Assembly: GCF_037975245.1 (NCBI RefSeq)
Contig: NC_092568.1
Span: 34,876,501 to 34,940,500, forward strand
DNA: 64,000 nt
Reading direction: 5' to 3'
DNA from: Apostichopus japonicus
Lineage: Eukaryota; Echinodermata; Holothuroidea; Aspidochirotida; Stichopodidae
A model generated the notes under the pieces. The model had not been told where the DNA came from and made no database searches. It saw only the letters and a list, made by a program, of their open reading frames with translations. Position 1 is the first letter of the stretch. Each line of letters opens with the position of its first letter. The position numbers and the translations under genes are program-made. This document shows, piece after piece, positions 12,153 to 23,654 of this stretch.

Positions 12153-12160
12153 TTCTAGGT

Positions 12161-15100
12161 AATGAATATTACTCAACAAGACTTTACGTGCAAACTGACA
12201 AGCTGTTTTAAGGTTTACTTTGTAATTGCATATAATAAGTAGCTATTAGAGTGTCATGGTTGTTGGATGAGTCGTTCCTTCGACTGACCAACACACTATG
12301 TGAGTTGAGAATCACATTTGAATTTCGGTGGTTCGGTAACAATAAAGTGCCTGTTTGTGAAAGTCTTCTGGAAGACGCAAAAGTTATTCTCTAGTCATTA
12401 TGTGAATACATTTACTCACCTTCTTGGACCTAATTCAAAATGATATGTGTCTATGTTTCATCATCGCTAATATACAATCTATACTAAACATATAGCTCAA
12501 ATAATGTACGTAGCGATACTGACAAAGAAATATTGACTCAATTTTTTCTCAGAGCTTGAACAAATACCAACAAATATTTTCTTGATAAAACGATTCAAGT
12601 CGTGAGCTGGATTTCATAAGAGTATCTCAGGTGTACAGAAAATGGAGGCCTTTCTTTACTTTACAAACATTCTGAATTTTATAATGAAGTCAATTGAGCC
12701 TAATAAGGAACGCCATTGCTGCATAACTAAATCAAAATAGAATATCTCAGAAGTTCAGCTGTGTCAGTGCAAACTATAAGAGTTACAACTCTTTAAACAT
12801 ACACAACTATAGCAAATACTGAATGGAAATCTTTCTAATTTTCATAATTTTAACGTATCAAATGCAGTGTCTTTTACTGAAATATTACCTCTTTAATTTA
12901 ATATAGGCCTATCTTATTCTTTTGTACCTTATTGCTAAATGAACATGGAAAAAAAATATTCATCACTCACAAGTCGGCAGTGAAAGTGGAAAGCACCAAG
13001 GTTTCGATTTTATACCATTACTTAAAACTGTTGACATGGGTCATTACTTAATGTCACAGTCTCGTGCTTAAGTTGCTTAGTGGACTACAAAGAATTGCCA
13101 TCTGATTACGTGACAATGGACTGACATTTTATAAAACAATGGACTGACAACGATTACAGTAATCAAGAAACATTAAAATCAAATATAACAGTTTGATGAT
13201 TGATGATGATGATGATTGATTTTATAGATAGGTATTTGTACTCTAAGCATCCTGGTGAATCTAGCCTTCGCTTTTCTACATGCCTTACTCCAAGTTTGAT
13301 ACTTGATAGTGATCTGTTTCACTTGATTACCGTTTACAGCAAATATATGTGATTACCGTTACATTTCACTCTAGAGGATGGGAAATTTAAGATATATACC
13401 AATCGATTTGTTTTATATACGCACATTGTGATGCATCTAACTTCCGAAGTAGAACAATGAGTGCAGATTGATTTCAAATCTAAACAGTTCTAAGTCAAAG
13501 TGTGTTACACATTATTGACGCCACACCTGTTTGAGTCAAGTTGGCATCAGTAGCAACGTAGTTTCATGCGTCATGTAATTTCAACAGTTTACCTCTGAAT
13601 GTTTTTTTCTTTCTATTATTATTAGTATCATTTGTTTCTTAAGTTTGCATGTCTGTTTGGTAGGGAATTAACTTCTCCAAATAATAGTTGGCACTAGGGA
13701 AGCCAAACCGAGGAATTGAACGGATTTTTACTCTGAACGTGCGTATTTCTATATCACGACCAATATGTTAGAGATAATTCAAATCTTTCTGGGGACTAAC
13801 CCAAACCGCAGTACATCAATAGTTTAAGGTCACTCTGAAAACCAAACACATACCAGTATTTTAGTGAGGAACTCAGGCCAAGGAGGTTCTTCTTGTAGAA
13901 CCTCCTTGCTCAGACGAAGCCTCACGGAATCACGGACAAACATATATACTCACCAGTACTTATAGTCAGGAACATAATATATATATATAATGTATACTTC
14001 ACGGGAAATCATATATAGCGACCAGTACTGTTGTGAGGAACTCGGACTATACCTCATTGGAAAAAAATATCTGACACTCTTGTACGAAGGAATTCCAAAT
14101 AAACTTTAGGAGGGGGGGGGGGGGGGAACAACGACCAGTACTTTACTGACATATACTGTGATTCTCACAGATTGCACATGCCCAGATCATGGGGAACCAA
14201 ATTGAGATTATTTACACGCGACAATACTAAAATGTTCGTGTCAGGGTACTTCGATATTTTTTCGGGAAACCATGGCCAGTAGGCTTAAGTGGGTATTTCG
14301 ACTCTCTGACAGTAAACCGTCCAAAAGGCTTTAGTGAGGCACCCCGTCTGCCTCCCTGGAAACTTTGCCTTCCACTGGGTCTGGAGTTCAGCTGCATACT
14401 TCGACAATCACGGAACACCTGCATAAACCGATCAGTACTTTGCCGACCCATTTATACGACAATAGAAAATAGTATATTCTTGCCTCGCTGTTATCACAAG
14501 TCTATAAGTTATAGGCTAGTTTGTCAGAACGGTTAACCTGTATGAATCATATAGTCACTTGCTACTTGGCATCATTTTTCAGTTGTATTATGTGGGGTAC
14601 AATTCTTTAGTTATACATAAGGAATTCCGTTTTATTTCTTGTGTATGGGTGGGAGGGGGGGGGTATGTGTTCTTGTTATCATAATTATTATCGCTCTATT
14701 ATGTGTAGTACTTTTATACGTGAAGATATGTGTGCACGTTGCTATTATCTAATCAAGATTTACGATTCTTACCAGTTTCATTGCTCCCCATTATCGGTCC
14801 ATCTTACATATAAAAAAGCTTCATTGAATTATAACTGTAACTCAATGTTATCAAAAATCATTCCCACCAGCGTATTTCATTGTGTCAATTTCATGTCAAT
14901 GTTATCAAAAATCATTTCCACTAGAGTATTTTTGTTTTCATTTTTACTATCGTAAATAGAAACAGTTTTAAGACATTGAAAAAAACTTCAAAGTTTCATT
15001 TTCATTTATTATTCAATCTTCATATTTATTGCTTAATTCTAAGGCTGTAAATTACAAAAGCCTCTCCCCAATCCCCTCCATTGTCCCCTCCCTCCCCCCC

Positions 15101-16245
15101 CCCTCCTTCTCATTTGCGCCTGTAAACAACATACGCAGACTGATAGGAAAGCCATTTCATATTCTGCCTTACCGATGCATTCTAGTTTCTCCAAAACATT
15201 CACTCTCCCAGTAAAGGTTGGCGTCTGCCGATAACTTAATTTTACAGAATAAATGTGTATTTGTCACACAATACAGCTGATGCTTGACTTCTTCATTACG
15301 TAATCATAACCCCCAATACTTCCCGCTAAAGATTAAAATTTTCTGGTTTAACATGTTAATTAAAAATGAACGTCTTACGTACGGTATGTTATTTTTTTTT
15401 ATTAATGATAATTAGTTTTAGCATTATCAGTATACGAGTTACTTTTACTACCATATTTTTAAAGCCCATGTCTATGACTCCAACACCAAATCTAATAATA
15501 AATCAAATATAATTGTGGCGCCTATACAATTATTTTTACGTTGCAAAACCAAGTCGAAAAGTTGAGTAAAGTCCACAATTGAAGAGATTGGTCAAAAAAC
15601 AAATAAAATAGCTATATTTAAGGAGCCCTATATGTAACGCAACATCTTTTTCGTGATTAATATATACGTTTTAGAAACATTGTACACCGTTAGACGATTG
15701 CGAGTACCTTATTGTAAGGAAACTATAATATTTCAAAGTCAATATGGATAATGCATGTGACCATCCTCGTAGTAGTCGTATTTAGTCTGACTGTGTTGAC
15801 AATATCACTAAGGAAACTAATTGCTGGAGTGACATTGTACTGGAATCATTAATATATTAACATAACCTCGCGTGGAAGCATAGTGATTTCACGTCAACAA
15901 ATCCTTTCCCACCATACCCGCTGGCAAAATACACTTCCATTTACTGCAATTGGCACTCTTCTTGTTTGCTGATTCAAAAGATCTAGTTCAGCAACGCGAT
16001 AGAGTGCATATCGACTTAAGAAAGTTGGGGCAGAAACATAATTCCACACCTCCCCCCCCCACATCCCCACTCCCTACTCCCTCGTCCCCTCCTTCGCTTA
16101 TACGCTAATGGTAAAAAAAAATGAAATAGTTAATTCTGAAAGACAAATGAAGTAATGGTGTAAGACCGATGACACTGTTTACCAAAGAAGAAAAGTAAAT
16201 AAAGTACATATGTTAGAGGGAATTCCTTTGAGTCAGAATGGTATG
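12161..16245. other. Intergenic, repeat debris
   Basis: No gene recognised. It holds a loose series of CCAGTACT-type words (13850-14450), a perfect hairpin at 13879-13908, a two-copy tandem duplication with the core AATGTTATCAAAAATCATT (14845-14945), and G or C runs near 14110 and 15090. Confidence 0.5.
13879..13908. repeat. Perfect 12-bp hairpin
   Basis: CAAGGAGGTTCT and AGAACCTCCTTG flank a six-base loop TCTTGT. It lies within a block of CCAGTACT-type degenerate repeats. No U run follows, and no RNA family was recognised. Confidence 0.6.
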
Positions 16246-16277
16246 CAGGCGCGTATCCAGGATTTTCTAAACCGGGG

Positions 16278-16395
16278 GGCGCGAATTACTATCTAAGCGG
16301 AGCGCCACCATCGGTTGGCGCGTAGCGTACAAGAAAATTTCTGGTTTTGATACCCCCCCCCCCCAGATCACCGGAAACGGCACTTCTCGGGCTTG
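16278..16395. repeat. Copy of repeat family B (AAGCGGAGCGCC)
   Basis: It shares TATCTAAGCGGAGCGCCACC, GGTTGGCGCGTAGCGTACA and GATCACCGGAAA with the copies at 17003 and 17715. A sequence reading GCGCGTATCCAGGATTTTC just upstream (16249-16267) is probably part of the same insertion. Ends and target duplication were not resolved. Confidence 0.6.
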
Positions 16396-16937
16396 AAATG
16401 ACCAACCAGATGTACACTTTTGGCCTGAGAACCAAGTATTTCCTAATAGTTTTGTTTTTCATCCATAACCTTTTTGAAGATTGTCTACCCGGCACACGTC
16501 ATGTTCGACCTTATCGCATGTCCTGTGGGTCTTTGCTTTTGTAGGTGATTCTACGTCGCGGCCCACAATACCCGTCAGCCTCACTTTTCAAGGTTTTAAG
16601 CCCCAAATTTGTTCAGAATTTGAAAATTCACATTTCTAGTGAATAAACTCACTTCAAAACATACCCATAATGTTGTACAAAATTTCATCGATGGACAACC
16701 AATATAGAAAAACTACCTTCAACCCCTAACAGACCGGTCAAAATTGCACGAGTAGAGGGAAGTGTGATGCAGAATGTTGGTCAGAAATTTTCGAAAATTC
16801 AGACACAGTAAATTTATTGGTGTACAAATATTAAACCTCTTATAACGGCTATTGTAAAACTTGGTTGAAGGAAATGAAAAAATAGCAGATATTTCCGAAA
16901 CCGAACACTACACACATAGGCGTAGGAGGCGCGGCGG

Positions 16938-17314
16938 CAGTGGCGGAGCTAGGGGTATTGGTCAGGGGGGGCGAGAATGGTCTGTAGGGGCGCTTTCGAC
17001 ACTATCTAAGCGGAGCGCCACCACTGGTTGGCGCGTAGCGCACAGACAAATTTTGAGTAAAGATACTCCCTAGATCGCCGGAAATGACCCTTTCAGGGCC
17101 TGGCTAATTTGCAGATAAACGAAGAATAGGGTGTCATCGCCAAATTACACCAACAAAATGTGACAAATGTCAATAAGTAGATGAGAGCGCATTAAAAAAG
17201 TCAATAATCTAGAATAAGTAAAAAGTGGTAAAGAGCTGAAAAAGGCGCCAGCAGTCCATTTGAGTCCGTCAGGGGGCGCATCCGCCCCCTGACCGTATGG
17301 ACGCTCCGCCACTG
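16938..17314. mobile_element. hAT-type non-autonomous element nested in an older repeat
   Basis: A 377-bp element starting CAGTGGCGGAGC and ending GCTCCGCCACTG, with a perfect 8-bp target duplication CGCGGCGG (16930-16937, 17315-17322). It contains a full copy of the AAGCGGAGCGCC module and a CCCCCTGAC / GTCAGGGGG subterminal inverted pair. The flanks GGCGTAGGAGG on the left and GGGTGCAGCCCC on the right look like halves of an older GGCGTAGG-type element split by the insertion. Confidence 0.85.
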
Positions 17315-17714
17315 CGCGGCGGGGGTGCAGCCCCTAATTCGCCATTACTAATGTAAAAGAAACTTTTGACATAATTGGACCTCCATGCTTTTTATACATC
17401 TACATGAGACATGTCGTTGTTTACATAAGCATCCCGCGGTATACTGCGCAATTTTAACGGACCGTAAGGTACATGATGACATGCGATGTAATAACCGATG
17501 CTTGCTTATATGATATTGACATTGACACGTTGAACGCGCGCTTCGCGCGCGAAAACTTTTGGTCATTTTTTCAGGCAAGTCGGACAGTTTTGAGGATTTT
17601 CATCCTGGAACGCCATTTTCATACTCACTGATATGATGTGATATCTGCTGTTTGCGTTACAAATTCGAACAGGCGCGTAGAGAGGAATTTGCCAAGGGAG
17701 GGGCGAAACCTGTA

Positions 17715-17825
17715 GGCAAATTATCTAAGCGTAGCGCCACCATAGGTTGGCGCGAAGCGTACAAGCAAATTTTGGCCGAAAATGTCTCCCAGATCGCTGG
17801 AAATGACACTTCCCAGGCCTTGTAA
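17715..17825. repeat. Copy of repeat family B (AAGCGTAGCGCC)
   Basis: It carries TCTAAGCGTAGCGCCACC, GGTTGGCGCGAAGCGTACA and AGATCGCTGGAAATGACAC in the same order as the element at 16938-17314. A GGCGCGTAGAGAGG-like start lies near 17672. Confidence 0.6.
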
Positions 17826-17829
17826 GTTG

Positions 17830-18935
17830 CATCTAAGCACTTTCTATTTTGAAATTACTTAGCGATATTATTTTAAAAAAATGCTGAATGGGGGGGGGCG
17901 GTCGCCCCCATTCCAAAATGCGTCATGTTCCCCGACGACACGGTCGAGTTCGAGACCAGCCACAGTTGGTTTCATAGCACAATTCTTCACACGCGTTATG
18001 ATAGACCATATATAGTATATATATATATATAGATCATTAGTGAGAGAGGAAAATGGAAACGTCAAAAAATGGAGTTGTCGGTGTAAGGGGTAGGGTGAGG
18101 CACACTTTTACGAAATCATCGATCCGTCACTGGCTACCCTTCAGCGCTGTAATGATGTCACTGTTCCTTTCTCTTCCCGGTGTCTTCGCGTTTTTCTTTT
18201 ACTCCCTCCTTTTCTCCTTCTTCTCTCTTACTTCTTTTTCTTTTCCCTTCCTTCCTCTCCTCCTCCTCTTTTTCCCCTCTTTTTTCCTTTTTTCTTCTCT
18301 TTTTTTTCTCTCCTCCTTTTCTTACCCGGGGGGCGCGCGCCCCAACGCCCCCCCCTGGATACGCACCTGGTATGCACCCTTCAATATAAACTCTCGAGGA
18401 TATCGTAATGGTGGAAATCAAGCTATGGGTACAAATATCATTCTGGACTTGCCACAAATCTTCACAACAAAAAGAAAGGAAACACCTAGAAATAAAGCAC
18501 AGATTAATTTAGAGGGTCACGGAACAATTCCATGCAGCGGGACGTTGATTTATTAATTAATTTCTTTCATTCTCAATACAGTCCAGGAGGGAATCAAACT
18601 TGCGCGAAAGAAATTATCAGTTTTTTTCGCTGAACAACTTCCAGTACGCATTACAACATTTAGGCCCACTATATGATGCATATTATACCTGTGGCGTTTT
18701 GATCAACAATTGAGAGGGGAGACAATTTTTTTCTTTTCAATTTTTTTTTTTTTTTTTTTTTTTAAACTTAGAAAATTCTCCTACTACCTTGCATATTCTC
18801 GAAACAAATCATCAACTTTCCCTTCCAAAATGCTAAAAAAGACAAAATGATCGCGTTTCTATGCACATTTGACAAAAATGACTCTTCTCCCGATGCCAAT
18901 AATAGACTGAGGTGGCAGAAACCGACTGGGGGCCT
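17830..18935. other. Low-complexity intergenic stretch
   Basis: No gene recognised. It holds a (TA)n run near 18014-18031, a strongly pyrimidine-biased tract (about 18174-18325), a GGGCGCGCGCCC palindrome near 18330 next to C runs, and a poly-T run near 18740-18762. The 167-codon reading frame over this tract encodes only a Ser/Phe/Leu-rich peptide from the pyrimidine run. Confidence 0.5.
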
Positions 18936-18938
18936 GTC

Positions 18939-19055
18939 GAAAAAGCGACTGCTTGTCTGATAAATTCTGTTGTGATATCGCGTCTTGATTTTTGCAACTC
19001 CATTTTAACTGGTATCAATGCTGATCAATTGAGTCGCCTCCAAAGGGTTCAAAAT
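18939..19055 (+). pseudogene. Non-LTR retrotransposon fragment, reverse transcriptase
   Basis: The frame from 18939 reads NSVVISRLDFCNSIL followed by LSRLQRVQN, matching the well-known FV.SRLDYCNSLL...L.KLQRVQN segment near the C-terminus of jockey/CR1/L2-type reverse transcriptases. Only about 39 codons remain recognisable before the similarity fades. Its strand is opposite to the fragment at 7545-8020 and the motif differs, so it is a separate insertion. Confidence 0.7.
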
Positions 19056-19059
19056 TTAT

Positions 19060-21230
19060 GTTTTTTAAAGCTGGAAGTTCTTGAATAGTTGAACCTTTTA
19101 ATACTGAATTTGAATTTAAAGAAAAACTCATTGATTAATGGATTACGTTCATTCCTTTTGCAAACATAAATATATAGTATTTCATATGAAGTATCAGAAA
19201 GTTGTAGGGATGTCCCCTCCCGTTGTTATAGCCCAAAAAAATATCCTGCTTTGAAAAAAAGAACTGCTTCTTAAGAAATAATAAGTGCTCAATATTCTCA
19301 GTTTCAATTTTACAAAAGGTACAAAGATCTGAATCACTTTACCCATCAATGAAAGAAGCCTATTAGGCCATCAGCTGAAGCTCAAAAAGAGGCTGTAAAA
19401 TCAGTTTCGTTCCAGCAACACTGGGTCTAGATTTTTAAAGCATTTTTGGGTAGTTCAATGCATCACAGACATTATATCAAAAGTTCTCCAAAAAATTTTC
19501 TGCAGTATTTTCGTAACGCACCCTGGAAATTGGGTATTTTATATAGACATTACGTGCTACGATGCTATGTATTAGGAACAAACTAAACTAACGTTAGATT
19601 TGGTACAGTGGTGCATACATACCACTCTTTTCTTATATGGTTAATTACGACTGATATATTTTTTTTTGTATAATAGTTGGGTCAGGGTTATAAGAATGGT
19701 GGAAGAGGATTCTGGTCTAAGGGTCAGTGAGGGTTGTGTTCAGGCATAACAAGTTGTGCCCCCCCCCCTCCATTTTTGCCAAAATGGTAATAAAACACAT
19801 TCTCAACTTTGAAATATGAATTTTTACACATTATAACTTAAGGGTTTTAATTATAAAAATGTAACACTTTTAATATACTCAGATATAATGCTTTGTAATA
19901 AATCAAATATTTTTAGATTTTCCCCCTATGTTATGAATGCATTTCGTCCGTGCATGTATGCGTAAATATACACATATAATGAAAAGTTCCTCTCCATAAT
20001 TGTTACACTCCCCATCCAAACTGTTTTACACATGTGACCCCCTCCCCCTCTACTTTAAATGTAGCTAAATCCCTAGTTACAGTGAGATGTGCCAATGCCC
20101 TAAGACCAGTGAGCTATTTCTTTTGTATAAATCAATATATAAGTTGGCACACTAAGACGTCATGGCATATCGTAGATGTGAAATAAAGTTATAGTCGGTA
20201 GATATCCGTTACCTTAGTACTCTTTCTACAGTCTTCTCCAAAACTAGGTACTTTCTCCATGTTACGGAAACGACATGTTTATAATTCGTATTCCTGCAAA
20301 AAGTGTTTCCAAGGGAGTTAACGTATAAAAGAAAAGATCGACAAGGTTTCCAATGGTATTTTGAATAATAATATTTCTATATTCTACAAATAATATGAAT
20401 AATAAAGGTGAATGGTACAAATAAGTGAATAACGAAGACAGTTAACTTAAGCCCCAGATAGAAAGAAATAATGTATCTATTAAGACTGGGTCGATACACT
20501 CAATGGCGTAGTAGAGCTGGGCCTTTGCGATGATTCAAGATACAGGTTCTTCATCAAAAGGCGCGGCGCGGAATTAATAAGTGATTAAAAGTTCATCCAA
20601 GGACAGTTGTACTAGTTATACAGGATCCACTTCAATTCACTGCATGGAAGTCAGATATGGTATGGAAAAGGGAAAGTCCATTCCGTAGTAGAGGTGAAGA
20701 TAATTAGATAAAATAAAAGTCACTAAAGACTTGAATATCCTTCAGTCAAAACTTGAACAGGTTCACAGAATGTATTAACAATATAAAACAGGTAACGAAA
20801 TGTTACGGCAAAACAATAAAGAACCGTGATATTGGAACAGGGTCAGGGGTAATGGTTCCCCAACAACAGTATATAAACCTGTGACTGGTTTCAGCACGCG
20901 GTATTTGCGTCATCGTCATCAGTAAATGTAGTTGTGAATATGCAAGAGGTAAAGCATGCCCATAACACCCTCCTCCCCCCTCCCCTCCCCTCTCAGAAAA
21001 AAAGTGTGATTTGAAGAAAATGTGGATATTTATCATAAGGTGTCTGGTAGGTAGGGTAATCTACGTAAACTACTAATAGCTAAAATGAATATATGAATAA
21101 GATCATGTTTTCTGGTTCCTTTAAACTCTGGGGAACAAAATAATGACAACATGACTTCAAAAAAGTTAACCCTCTTCACAAACTTCAAACTTGATTAAAA
21201 TTTCAGACTACGATATCAAGATTTAACACC
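19060..21230. other. Intergenic, no gene recognised
   Basis: AT-rich spacer with C runs near 19760 and 20975. Nothing protein-like or RNA-like was recognised. Confidence 0.5.
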
Positions 21231-21231
21231 A

Positions 21232-21596
21232 TCACAGTTCATCCTCCAAATCATCTTCCCCTGCATCAACAATCTCAACATGTTCTTGGAAGTTGCTGCA
21301 ATTTCTATATTTACATAGGTCTGTACACGGTAGTTGTGCATTCATACAGGAACATCTTCCTTTAAGACATTTGCCGACTCTACAGCTACTGCTGACACAC
21401 TGAAGCAAAACATCTGGGTCAGGTGGCTTTGTCATCCAAGTGATGATAAGGTCATCATTTTCAAGTTTCCATCCATGTCCCTCTGGTGAGAGTGCACCAA
21501 TCCTTTGCTGTAATGCCCTACTGTGAATAGCAGCCTGGTTTGTGCAGCGCTTAACATGCTGGATCAGAGCATCTTTTGTTGGTGGTAAACTCTGCT
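21232..21596 (-). pseudogene. Cys-rich protein relic, C-terminal exon
   Basis: The minus-strand frame opens at an acceptor (ATCCTCAG|AG) and runs to TGA. It reads LPPTKDALIQHVKR, then SPEGHGWKLE, then ITWMTKPPDPDVLLQCVSSS and a Cys cluster of the C-x4-C-x4-C-x-C-x6-C type ending CTDLCKYRNCSNF, then an acidic tail. I recognise this as the conserved C-terminus of a large uncharacterised protein family that is repeated in many marine invertebrate genomes; its function is unknown to me. The exon is clean, but upstream parts of the gene are frameshifted. Joined in phase 1 to the exon ending at about 21878, the frame continues smoothly. Confidence 0.6.
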
Positions 21597-21877
21597 CTGA
21601 GGATGGAGAGGAACAGAAAACCTTGTACCATGAAATTGGATATTTTTTAGTCTCACATTTTATGATGGGGTACCAATATAATTACAATTCAGCTAGAAGT
21701 ATGTTGCAAATTACTTTAAGAATTTCAATGGAAAGATAAACCTGATATTGCACTCAAAGTGTTTAGAATTTTTTTAATTTTCCTTGGGGGAGGACCCCCA
21801 TATTCCAAAAGTCCTAGATCCAACCCTGAACACTCAATGAACCACACATTGAAGACAGTACTTTACCTTTCAATATC

Positions 21878-22025
21878 TGTATGTCTTCCTTGTCAAGAAT
21901 TGTATCTAGTTTCTTCAACATAGAGAGTGGTACCTCACTTCAATGGCAACAGTCTTTCCTCTAATATGCATAAAATCTGGGCTCATCTTTTTTCCGCTCT
22001 GCTGCTTTTCGAAGCAATACTTTAA
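21878..22025 (-). pseudogene. Cys-rich protein relic, middle pieces in two frames
   Basis: One minus-strand frame reads LLRKAAERKKDE and, after two stops, EVPLSMLKKLDTILDKEDIQ, ending AAAG|gtaaag in phase 1, which fits the acceptor at 21596. The other frame reads SPDFMHIRGKTVAIEVRYHS, the family's usual E.RYH..C segment. Family-like sequence thus jumps between two frames in the same 140 bp, and the long region normally found after RYH..C appears missing. This supports a decayed copy; the exact deletion is not resolved. Confidence 0.5.
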
Positions 22026-22109
22026 TAAAATGAAATAAAAAATGCAAATTGTTTGCATGTTCTGTTGATCAAAATGTAAGTTTGAACAAGTAAGAACTAA
22101 GACATTATA

Positions 22110-22600
22110 TAGTCAGTATTGCGAAGTTCGCCATACTGCGAAAATCGGCCACCCTTAAGAAACACACGATTTCACCATGACAACCTATAGCAACAGCCAA
22201 TTTCACGAAAAATTACGAAGCTACAGTTATTTTCTCTCCAAAATGACCCGTGTGCAAGAAATTACTTACATATTTGTCAATAAAATGACGAAAGATCTAT
22301 GAAGTCTGTTATAATTACTGAAAAAGCAACAGCGCCACCAATTTTTACCAGCGCCACACTGTAGGTTGCGTGGCCGAAATTCGCAATACTCTAGCAAGAA
22401 ATACCAGTTCCACAATCACGAAGAATTTTCTTGGAAAACAACGTGAAAACAGTTTGCAGGAAAGAAAGTTTGGCCGTGTATCGTACTAAAACACAATTCT
22501 CCCACCATATGAAGTTTATTTTCTGGTGATTTATACCAGAAGATTTAGTTTTGGGGTGTTTTAAGTCTTAAGTGGGCGAACTTCAAAGTCACCATCCTAC
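22110..22600. repeat. Possible decayed inverted-repeat element
   Basis: GAAGTTCGCC at about 22126 and GGCGAACTTC at about 22574 form inverted arms, with CCCTTAAG / CTTAAGTGGG words just inside. Target duplications were not identified. Confidence 0.35.
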
Positions 22601-23071
22601 CATGTGATCTGCTCATCTTCTATGGACAAACAAAGACACATTCAAATTTTGCAAACCAGTGTCATGCAAAAAAGAATTAAAACAGGCTTTTTTTGACAGT
22701 ACAGTACATTATCTCTTAATGTTATGGTTTAAATTATACAATGGTAGATTATATCTGTTACTAATAATAAAGGAGTCAGATACTTGTTCATGTTGGTAAA
22801 GCTAGACAGGCTGACCATAAGACCTTGCAAACCTAACCTTATTGCACCTTTGTTACACTTATTTTTTTAACTAATATAATATCTCTATCATTCAAATAAA
22901 GGGCCACAGTAAGAAAACTATGAAGCCTGTATTTAACACTTAGGCTAGTGCCCCAGATGGAGAATTTGAAACAAATTTCCATTCCTACCACCTTATAACA
23001 AAACAAATCAGATGACCATGCCACTAATTATATTATGTTCAGGTCCAACACTGTGCCCTTTGACTTGGATT

Positions 23072-23650
23072 CTATCCCTCAAGAGCTACTGATCTTGCAA
23101 CTTCTCTTAACACTTCAACTATGCCACAGAAGTACAAGTAGAGTCGTGTAGTATGCTTAGGCTTACCGCCATCGAAAGTCTCTGCCTGCTGCAGCTTGTC
23201 CTGCACCCGTTTGCAACACCGAGTAATGCATTGTTTCTTTTCCCACATATAATACATTGTACAGACAATACACCAGAGCTTCTGCTTGGTTTCCTCGATC
23301 TTTTCCGTCAATTCTTCGTTTCAATTCATATGGGGTCTCCTCTGGTACTGTCCGTTTTCTTGCAGCAATGTGCTTGCTATCAATGAACCGCCTGTAACAC
23401 TTATCGTGGAACCCCATCATACTATGCTGTTGAACACACGCTTGATCGTAGTAGGCCATGGAGTAATTAGTATTACGGCGATATAACTGTCTCCGCCGCT
23501 GAGATTAAGCCAATCTTTAGCGCAGGAAGTAACTTTAGTCCATCGTTTATTCGTCAGTGCCTTCACTGCTTCAAATTTCACAGAATCAATGTGCACTGAG
23601 CACTGTAGATTTTCGTGTGTCGGAGGACTAGCGTCCGTGGGAGCCGCCAT
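23072..23650 (-). pseudogene. Cys-rich protein relic, N-terminal part with frameshifts
   Basis: A good start context (AAC ATG GCG) at 23650 opens MAAPTDASPP, then an ALTNKRWTKVTSCAKDWLNL segment. The next recognisable part, MMGFHDKCYRRFIDSKHIAA, is in another frame, and the following KQKLWCIVC ... LQQAETFDG part in a third, ending at a good donor (GGCG|gtaagc near 23168). All three segments occur in this order in the uncharacterised family whose C-terminus is at 21232-21596. No intron-sized gap separates them, so at least two indels are required. Sequencing error is the alternative explanation. Confidence 0.6.
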
Positions 23651-23654
23651 GTTT

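Noticed and set aside
18053-18556. 167-codon reading frame
   Set aside because: It is produced by a pyrimidine-rich tract and C runs; no domain, and both strands are open for the same reason.
22870-23024. Minus-strand reading frame starting MAWSSDLFCYKVVGME
   Set aside because: No similarity to the neighbouring Cys-rich family and no splice sites that fit its phase.
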